Source: Bacteroidales bacterium (lineage in GTDB: Bacteria; Bacteroidota; Bacteroidia; Bacteroidales; JAFGHD01). Taken from it: a stretch of DNA of 34,749 nt. Shown here piece after piece: positions 28,474-34,749 of this stretch. The notes under the pieces were generated by a model. That model was not told where the DNA came from, did not search any database, and saw only the letters and a list, made by a program, of their open reading frames with translations. The stretch spans positions 1-34,749 of the forward strand of contig JAFGME010000266.1 of assembly GCA_016927695.1 (NCBI GenBank), given 5' to 3'. Numbering within the stretch: position 1 is the first letter of the stretch; each line of letters begins with the position of its first letter. The position numbers were made by a program, and so were the translations under genes.

Positions 28474-28947
28474 ATGGCCAATACATACACACAAATTTAC
28501 TTACAATTCGTCTTTGCCGTTAAAGGCCGTCAAAGCTTCATTCGTGATAACTTCCGGGAAGAATTACATAAATATATCACCGGTGTAGTTGAGAACCGCA
28601 AACAGAAACTTATTGCTGTTAATAGTGTTAGCGACCATATGCATATACTGATAGGTTTCGGAACCACTGTAACCATTGCCGACCTGGTTCACGATATTAA
28701 AATCGCTTCATCCAAATTAATCAATGAAAAACACTGGATTCCAGAAAAGTTTGCCTGGCAGCAGGGATATGGAGGGTTTTCTTATTCCAGGTCCCATCTT
28801 GACAGAGTAGTAAAATATATTTTCAACCAGCAAAAACATCACAGAAAGAAGACATTCAGGGAGGAATACACTGAATTTCTTGAAAAATATGAAATCCTTT
28901 ACGAAACAAAATACTTATTCGATTGGATAGAAGAACCTTATAAATAG
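28474..28947 (+). CDS. REP-associated tyrosine transposase (RAYT) / IS200-like Y1 HUH transposase
   Basis: 'SVSDHMHILIGFG' HUH motif; 'FAWQQGYGGFSYSRSHLDRVVKYIFNQQKHHRKKTFREEYTEFLEKYEI' Y1 helix; preceded by an inverted REP array; 157 aa, apparently intact. Confidence 0.92.
   Translation: MANTYTQIYLQFVFAVKGRQSFIRDNFREELHKYITGVVENRKQKLIAVNSVSDHMHILIGFGTTVTIADLVHDIKIASSKLINEKHWIPEKFAWQQGYGGFSYSRSHLDRVVKYIFNQQKHHRKKTFREEYTEFLEKYEILYETKYLFDWIEEPYK
28474..28947 (+). mobile_element. RAYT gene of a REP/RAYT unit located between cas7 and cas5 (REP array annotated separately)
   Basis: The gene sits between the REP array (ending ~28450) and cas5 (start 28954), all on the same strand as the cas genes. 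Confidence 0.65.
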
Positions 28948-28953
28948 AACTTT

Positions 28954-29724
28954 ATGCAAGTATTATCTTTTGATATTGAAGGGAAGTTTGCCCATTTTCG
29001 CAAATACTTTGCCAACAATACCGCCTTTTCATTCAGCCTGCCGCCCAGGACAACAATAACAGGAATAATAGCCGGAGCAATTGGAATAAAGAAAGACAGC
29101 TATTATGAAAACTTCAGTTCACAGAATTTAAAGATCGGGATAAACATTCTTACCCCTGTAAAGAAAACCTTTCACCGCCTTAATTTTTTAATGGTCAAGG
29201 GTGATTCCGATTTCAGGGGGAGGCAAAAACATATTCAGACGCCTTTTGAGATAGTATCAGGTATAAACCCACAGACTGATATGGTAAAATACAGGATATT
29301 CCTTGCACCTTCTGACAATGGAACAACCACTTACGAAGATATAAGGTCTGTTTTTCTGTCCAATAAATTCATGTACAGCCCAACTTTAGGCACTGCAAAT
29401 TTCATTGCCCGGTTTTTAAATATCATGGTTTGGAACAATGTTGAGGAGATACAAATCAATAATGAACGGGTTTCATTGAATTCAGCAGGGATATCCGATA
29501 ATATTTCAGAAATATTATTCGAAAAAACCGACGATTTCCGGTTTAATATGATAGAAGAAGAACTTATGCCGGCCGATTTTAAAGCCAACAATGACCGGGA
29601 AGTTATAAAAATGAACAGGATATTGTTCACAACCGGAGGAATCCCGCTTGATGTGAAATTAAACGGTAATGTATTTGTTTTACATGATAATAACCAAAGG
29701 CAAACCATACAATTTCTGGAATAA
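28954..29724 (+). CDS. cas5: Type I-B Cas5 (Cas5h/Cas5b family)
   Basis: 'MQVLSFDIEGKFAHFRKYFANNTAFSFSLPPRTTITGIIAGAIGIKKDSYYE' Cas5 N-terminal signature; start 6 nt after the RAYT stop; stop overlaps the cas3 start. Confidence 0.93.
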   Translation: MQVLSFDIEGKFAHFRKYFANNTAFSFSLPPRTTITGIIAGAIGIKKDSYYENFSSQNLKIGINILTPVKKTFHRLNFLMVKGDSDFRGRQKHIQTPFEIVSGINPQTDMVKYRIFLAPSDNGTTTYEDIRSVFLSNKFMYSPTLGTANFIARFLNIMVWNNVEEIQINNERVSLNSAGISDNISEILFEKTDDFRFNMIEEELMPADFKANNDREVIKMNRILFTTGGIPLDVKLNGNVFVLHDNNQRQTIQFLE

Positions 29725-32126
29725 TGATTTACTACTCACATGCCAAAGAAGAAAACGGGCTGAAAACCGGTTCCAGGCTTTTAAAACAGCATTTGTCAGG
29801 TGTCTTTGACAAAGCGTTATCCTCGTTGTACCCGAAACTTAACATCTCTATCGAAAATCAAAACCTCACTGAATTTATTAAGGACTTAACCTGTTTCCAC
29901 GATTTGGGCAAATACACAACCTTTTTTCAGAGATATTTGCTTGGCGAAGAGGTCAACCGGAAGTTAAAAAGCCATTCATTGCTTGGGGCTATTTGCCTGA
30001 TAAACAAACATAAGGAATATCCGTTTTATGCAGCCTTGTTGTATTTACTGGTAATTCACCACCACAACAATTTTCAAAGTATCGCGGATTCCCGGTTATT
30101 CATGAATGACCTTGATGAAAACAATAGCCTTTTAACCCAGATAAAAGATATTGAAAACAATGTTCATGATATTGGAATTGAATTACCGGAACAGGATATA
30201 GGTTCCCTTCTTAAAATTCCCGATCCGGATGTTCAAAAGAACATTAGAAAAACAATAAGGTATTTAATTATCAAAAATGCTTCAATTCAATACTATTTCA
30301 CTATAAATTATCTTTTTTCCCTGCTGATAGAAGCAGATAAACTGGATGCTTCGGAAACATTGCATTACTCAAGAAAAACTTTACCCGAAAAAGCGGTAGA
30401 AATTTTTATCGGAAGGCCGGGAACCGTCGACACCCAAACAATAGATGATATCAGTGGTTATGAGCAAAATAAATTGCGTAACTGGGTGAGGCTTGCTGTA
30501 ATTAAAAACATTATTAATGAGGAAATAACCGCAAATAATATCTTTACCCTGACCGCGCCTACAGGAATCGGAAAAACACTAACCGTTTTGGATTTTGCCC
30601 TGCGCCTCAAAAAAATAATACGTCAAAATGAAAATTTTGAACCACAAATTATTTATGGATTGCCTTTTATTAACATTATAGAACAATGCCTCTCTGTATA
30701 CAATGAGGTTTTTAAAAATACCACTGTCAATGTCCTGGGGCATTACCAGTATGCGGATGTGTTTGGCGAAGATAAACAAAATGAAGGCTATAATCAGAAG
30801 TTAATGCAACTCAATACCTGGCAATCCGATATTGTAGTCACATCGTTCGTTCAATTCTTTGAAACCCTTATCAGTAACAAAAACAAAATGTTGCTGAAGT
30901 TTAATCATCTGGCAGGGTCTATTGTTATTTTGGATGAAGTACAAACCATACGGTTGGAACAAATTCCCCTGCTCGGCGCCGTGCTTTTCTATTTGACCAA
31001 ATATTTACATACCCGGGTTATTCTGATGACTGCAACAAAACCTAAAATTTTTGAATTGGCAAATAAGGAAATCCTTGAACCTGAAGGAGAAAGAGCAAGA
31101 CCTTATGAACTATTAAAGGATTATGAAAAGGTATTTAAAAAGTTTAACCGGACTAAAATTGTTCCATTATTGGATAAACCGGTTTTCACTTCAGAGGAGT
31201 TTTATAAAATATTTGTTTCCAAACGGGAGGGAAACCGGAGCTGTTTAATTGTCTGTAATACAGTCCAACGGTCTGTTGATATTTACAATGAATTGAACAA
31301 ATGGGGTATTGCCCCTCTCTATTATTTGTCTACGAATATTGTTCCGGCGGTCCGTTTAAAAATTATTCAAAGTTTAAAAAAGGATTTAAGGACAGGAAAA
31401 GCCCCCGTTCTGGTTTCGACACAAGTGGTAGAGGCAGGTGTTGACCTGGATTTTGATGTGGGTTTCCGTGATTTGGGACCTGTGGATTCCATTGTCCAGG
31501 TAGCTGGCCGGATTAACAGGGAAAACACAAAAAAAAGAGAACTATCTCCTTTATATATTGTTGATTTTCATAAAGAAAAATCGGGATCGGAATCTGCAAT
31601 TATTTATGATTCCTTGTCCCGCGAACAGGTGTTAAAAGCGTTAAGGGGCAAAACAGAGATACCCGAAAAAGATTATTTGGGTTTGATAGAAGATTATTTT
31701 TCAAATATTTCTGAAATTGAGGCATTCCATAAGGCACGGTATTTTTACAGATCATTAAAAACACTCAAATATGATGGTGATGATTTTGCGGTAAACAAGT
31801 TCAGAATCATTGAGGAATCTCCCTGGGCAGTTCCTGTTTTTGTTGAACTTAATGATGAAGCTGTCAATGCAAGGAATGCTTTCAATCTGCTTTTGACTGG
31901 TAAGATAAGCAAAGAAAATTTTGACAGGAATTATAAGAAAATATTCCATCAATATATCATTGCAGTTCCGGGGCATCTGCCGGGAGTGCGTGAAATAAAA
32001 CTGAATGGTTGGAATCTCACTGAGAACCTTTGGTATATACCATATGAAAAAATAGCTGATTATTATACGAAAAACACCGGTTTTATTCGGGTTTCATTAA
32101 AAGAAGAAATTGTTTGTATACTGTAA
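29724..32126 (+). CDS. cas3: CRISPR-associated Cas3 (HD nuclease + SF2 helicase)
   Basis: HD 'CFHDLGKYTTFFQRYLL'; Walker A 'LTAPTGIGKTLTVLDFAL'; 'IVILDEVQTI'; 'LMTATKP'; 'VSTQVVEAGVDLDFDVGFRDLGPVDSIVQVAGRINRE'. Confidence 0.96.
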   Translation: MIYYSHAKEENGLKTGSRLLKQHLSGVFDKALSSLYPKLNISIENQNLTEFIKDLTCFHDLGKYTTFFQRYLLGEEVNRKLKSHSLLGAICLINKHKEYPFYAALLYLLVIHHHNNFQSIADSRLFMNDLDENNSLLTQIKDIENNVHDIGIELPEQDIGSLLKIPDPDVQKNIRKTIRYLIIKNASIQYYFTINYLFSLLIEADKLDASETLHYSRKTLPEKAVEIFIGRPGTVDTQTIDDISGYEQNKLRNWVRLAVIKNIINEEITANNIFTLTAPTGIGKTLTVLDFALRLKKIIRQNENFEPQIIYGLPFINIIEQCLSVYNEVFKNTTVNVLGHYQYADVFGEDKQNEGYNQKLMQLNTWQSDIVVTSFVQFFETLISNKNKMLLKFNHLAGSIVILDEVQTIRLEQIPLLGAVLFYLTKYLHTRVILMTATKPKIFELANKEILEPEGERARPYELLKDYEKVFKKFNRTKIVPLLDKPVFTSEEFYKIFVSKREGNRSCLIVCNTVQRSVDIYNELNKWGIAPLYYLSTNIVPAVRLKIIQSLKKDLRTGKAPVLVSTQVVEAGVDLDFDVGFRDLGPVDSIVQVAGRINRENTKKRELSPLYIVDFHKEKSGSESAIIYDSLSREQVLKALRGKTEIPEKDYLGLIEDYFSNISEIEAFHKARYFYRSLKTLKYDGDDFAVNKFRIIEESPWAVPVFVELNDEAVNARNAFNLLLTGKISKENFDRNYKKIFHQYIIAVPGHLPGVREIKLNGWNLTENLWYIPYEKIADYYTKNTGFIRVSLKEEIVCIL

Positions 32127-32190
32127 AATGAGTATTTAATGTACGCACTTGAACAAAATCCCAACATCGGAAATAATCAATATTTAAAAT

Positions 32191-32847
32191 ATGCAACTTC
32201 ACCAAACCATCGTCAGGTTTCCCGAAATTTCACTTCAAACCCGCGATGCACATAAACTGAGGGGGTATTTCGGCAATATTTTTAAAGAACATTCGCCCTT
32301 GCTGCACAACCATTACGGGGATGGCCGGAACAGGTATGCCTACCCGTTGGTGCAATACAAAGTGCTGCACAGTATTCCGGTATTGACCGGCCTGGCTGCC
32401 GGAGCGCAATTGCTCATCGACCTGTTCCTTAAAATAAAAAACCTGGAAATCGATGGAAAACTGATTGAAGTTACCTCTAAAAACATCGAAAGCAAAATAC
32501 TGGAGATGCATGATAATGGTCATTTGTCTGAATACCGGTTCGATACCCTCTGGATGGGGCTGAATGAAGTCAATTTCAGGAAATATATTGACCTCCACCC
32601 TGAAGAAAAAGACCGATTGCTTGCATCCACCCTCATCGGGAACATCCTTAGTTTTTATAAAGGGATTGGATTCTGGACAAAACAAGACATTATGGTGAAA
32701 CATAAGCTTACCGAAAAAAACACTTTGTTCAAAAACCGGAAAATGATTGCTTTTGCCGGCTCTTTTATCTCCAATGCTTTTTTACCCGATCATGTCGGAC
32801 TGGGAAAAGCCGTTTCGAGGGGGTTCGGGTCGGTTCTGAAAGTGTAA
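32191..32847 (+). CDS. cas6: CRISPR-associated Cas6 endoribonuclease (compact, Cas6b-like)
   Basis: 'HKLRGYFGNIFKEHSPLLHNHYGDGRNRYAYPLVQYKVL' and C-terminal Gly-rich loop 'PDHVGLGKAVSRGFGSVLKV'; located between cas3 and cas1. Confidence 0.8.
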   Translation: MQLHQTIVRFPEISLQTRDAHKLRGYFGNIFKEHSPLLHNHYGDGRNRYAYPLVQYKVLHSIPVLTGLAAGAQLLIDLFLKIKNLEIDGKLIEVTSKNIESKILEMHDNGHLSEYRFDTLWMGLNEVNFRKYIDLHPEEKDRLLASTLIGNILSFYKGIGFWTKQDIMVKHKLTEKNTLFKNRKMIAFAGSFISNAFLPDHVGLGKAVSRGFGSVLKV

Positions 32848-32916
32848 TCAGGATAAAATTCACAATGGCAATGCAACCTGATAAAAACAATATAACCTGA
32901 GGCAAAATCAATAAAC

Positions 32917-33906
32917 ATGCAGCTTGTAATCAATACTTACGGAGCCTATGTCCATATTAAGGACGAGCTTTTTGAAGTGAGGGTCAAAAAAGAAGGAGCA
33001 GAAGAGAAGCGCCATTTCGCGTCACAAAAGGTAAGTACAATCATGCTGAGTAAAGGGTCGGCCATCAGCACTGATGCCATCATCCTTGCCATGAAGAACA
33101 ACATCGACATTGTTGTGCTGGAATACGACGGGCAGCCTGTGGGCCGTTTCTGGCACAGCAAGCCGGGCAGCACATCCAGGATCAGGAAGCGGCAGCTCGA
33201 GGCAAGCCTGAATGATACCGGACTTCAATACGTAAAACAATGGATCGGGAAAAAACTCGAAAACCAGGGGGATTTCATCGAGAGGCTCAAAAAGCACAGG
33301 ATGAACCAGGCCGGTGATTTGATCAAAGCCATTGGGGATATTGATGCTCTTCGGAAAAAGATCATGGATCTCAGTGCGAAAACCGTGCAGGATGTTGCCG
33401 ATACCATCCGCGGCCTTGAGGGAACGGCCGGGCGTATCTACTTCAGCACGTTAAGCAAGCTGCTTGCCGAACGCTACCGCTTCAGCGGCCGCAGCTCAAG
33501 GCCCGCCGTCGATCATTTTAATGCCTTTCTCAACTATGCATACGGCATCCTTTACAGCCGGGTCGAAAAAGCCATCGTCATCGCAGGCCTCGATCCTTAT
33601 GTGGGATTCATGCACAGGGACGATTACAACACCAAATCGCTCGTGTTTGATTTTATAGAGCCATACCGCATATATGCCGATGAGGTGGTTTTTAGACTTT
33701 TTTCCGCCAAAAAAGTGAACGACAGCCATTGCGATGCCATAACAAACGGCTTTTCGCTCAACGCCGAAGGTAAAAATCTTTTGGTACAGAGCTTTTTTGC
33801 CTTTTTTGAAGAGGATAAGATCAGGTACAGGGGCCGGAACCAATCGCGTGCCAATGCCCTTCAGATGGACTCGCATGCCTTTGCAAATGAATTGATTAAA
33901 CCATAA
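32917..33906 (+). CDS. cas1: CRISPR-associated Cas1 integrase
   Basis: Catalytic regions 'GLEGTAGRIYFSTLSKLL', 'GLDPYVGFMHRD', 'SLVFDFIEPYR'; N-terminal 'MQLVINTYGAYVHIKDELFEV'. Confidence 0.96.
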   Translation: MQLVINTYGAYVHIKDELFEVRVKKEGAEEKRHFASQKVSTIMLSKGSAISTDAIILAMKNNIDIVVLEYDGQPVGRFWHSKPGSTSRIRKRQLEASLNDTGLQYVKQWIGKKLENQGDFIERLKKHRMNQAGDLIKAIGDIDALRKKIMDLSAKTVQDVADTIRGLEGTAGRIYFSTLSKLLAERYRFSGRSSRPAVDHFNAFLNYAYGILYSRVEKAIVIAGLDPYVGFMHRDDYNTKSLVFDFIEPYRIYADEVVFRLFSAKKVNDSHCDAITNGFSLNAEGKNLLVQSFFAFFEEDKIRYRGRNQSRANALQMDSHAFANELIKP

Positions 33907-33925
33907 CCGATTAACTATTGCGTAT

Positions 33926-34216
33926 ATGATCGTCTGGGTAGTTTACGACATTAAAAAAGACAAGCCCCGGGGTAAAATTGCCAAAATCTGCAAACTCTCG
34001 GGCCTTTACAGGGTGCAGTATTCGGTATTTTTGGGGACCCTGAATGAAAATGAAAAGGATTCCTTGCAATTGCAGATCGAGGACTGGATGGACGAAAACA
34101 CCGACTCGGTGTACATTTTCCCGATGAGCAAAAATGAACTGAAGCAAACCGTCCTCCTCGGGCAGGCTTTTGACAAAGATCTGGTGACAGATGAGGTGAA
34201 AGCCCTTTTCCTGTGA
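33926..34216 (+). CDS. cas2: CRISPR-associated Cas2
   Basis: 'MIVWVVYDIKKDKPRGKIAKICKLSGLYRVQYSVFLGTLNENE' Cas2 fold signature; directly follows cas1. Confidence 0.95.
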   Translation: MIVWVVYDIKKDKPRGKIAKICKLSGLYRVQYSVFLGTLNENEKDSLQLQIEDWMDENTDSVYIFPMSKNELKQTVLLGQAFDKDLVTDEVKALFL

Positions 34217-34749
34217 TGAGTCTTACTCCTTCGCATATCATTGAATACCTGTTTTGTCCCAGGTTCACCTATTTCGAATATGTGCTTTGCATACCTCAGT
34301 ACGAAGAAAGGCATTACAAAGTGGAAAAAGGGAGAAAACTCCATGATCTGAAGATGGTAAGGAACAAGGATTATCTCAGAAAAAAGATTGGGGTAGAAAA
34401 AAAATTCATCGATCAGTACCTCGTCAATGAACTTATACGTGGGAGGGTAGATGAGGTTCTGCTGCTTGACGATGGCACGATGTCACCGCTGGATTACAAG
34501 TTTGCGCAGTTTAAGGATAAAATTTACAGCACCTATAAAACTCAGTTATATTGTTATGCCTGGCTGATAGAAGACAATTTCCGGACACCGGTAAAAAAGG
34601 GTTTCCTGGTATACACCCGCAGCGCCTGCAAACTGGTCGAAATCGGGATAGGGGAAAGTGATAAGGATGAAGTTAAGCGGGCGGCGGAGGGGATATTACG
34701 GATCATCAATGAAAATTTTTTTCCACAAGGTACCCGACATAAAGAAAAA
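34216..34749 (+). CDS. cas4: CRISPR-associated Cas4 (PD-(D/E)XK nuclease), 3'-truncated by window end
   Basis: Manual translation from the ATG overlapping the cas2 stop (tgATG): MSLTPSHIIEYLFCPRFTYFEYVLCIPQYEERHYKVEKGRKLHDLKMVRNKDYLRKKIGVEKKFIDQYLVNELIRGRVDEVLLLDDGTMSPLDYKFAQFKDKIYSTYKTQLYCYAWLIEDN...; 'GRVDEVLLLDDGTMSPLDYKFAQ' nuclease core, 'TQLYCYAWL' QhxxY, N-terminal Cys 'YLFCPRFTY'. No in-frame stop before the window end. Confidence 0.9.
   Translation, partial: MSLTPSHIIEYLFCPRFTYFEYVLCIPQYEERHYKVEKGRKLHDLKMVRNKDYLRKKIGVEKKFIDQYLVNELIRGRVDEVLLLDDGTMSPLDYKFAQFKDKIYSTYKTQLYCYAWLIEDNFRTPVKKGFLVYTRSACKLVEIGIGESDKDEVKRAAEGILRIINENFFPQGTRHKEK

Noticed and set aside
25308-34749. A new CRISPR type or effector
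   Set aside because: All core proteins match known type I-B families (Csh1, Csh2, Cas5h, Cas3 and Cas6/1/2/4). Only the gene order and the RAYT insertion are unusual.

Overview
This window is a Bacteroidetes-type chromosomal segment. Support comes from T9SS C-terminal sorting domains, an outer-membrane beta-barrel receptor, and the family content. It falls into two parts. (1) About 1-25.1 kb is housekeeping or envelope DNA: an LTxxQ/Spy-like T9SS cargo protein, a TonB-receptor-like protein, a 2040-aa alpha-2-macroglobulin-like protein, a divergent class III cyclase-like protein, an M1 peptidase, GT2, a flippase-like membrane protein, ruvC, a ureohydrolase/arginase-fold protein with degenerate metal motifs, topA, a T9SS-sorted papain-like protein and an MBL-fold hydrolase. 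(2) About 25.2 kb to the window end is a type I-B CRISPR-Cas operon in the order cas8b-cas7-[REP array + RAYT/IS200-like Y1 transposase]-cas5-cas3-cas6-cas1-cas2-cas4. The cas4 gene runs off the window end and is missing from the ORF track. No CRISPR array is visible. The strongest unusual signal is at 28273-28950. Four REP-like units (AACAGGnAA plus a 6-bp hairpin with compensatory stem changes) are arranged two forward and two inverted. They start on the cas7 stop codon and are followed by an intact RAYT-type HUH/Y1 gene that ends 6 nt before cas5. The result is a complete REP/RAYT unit sitting co-directionally inside an otherwise apparently intact cas operon. The cas8b-7-5-3 block is visibly AT-rich relative to cas6-1-2-4 and the flanking chromosome, which suggests modular assembly. 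All calls come from reading motifs; no searches were run.
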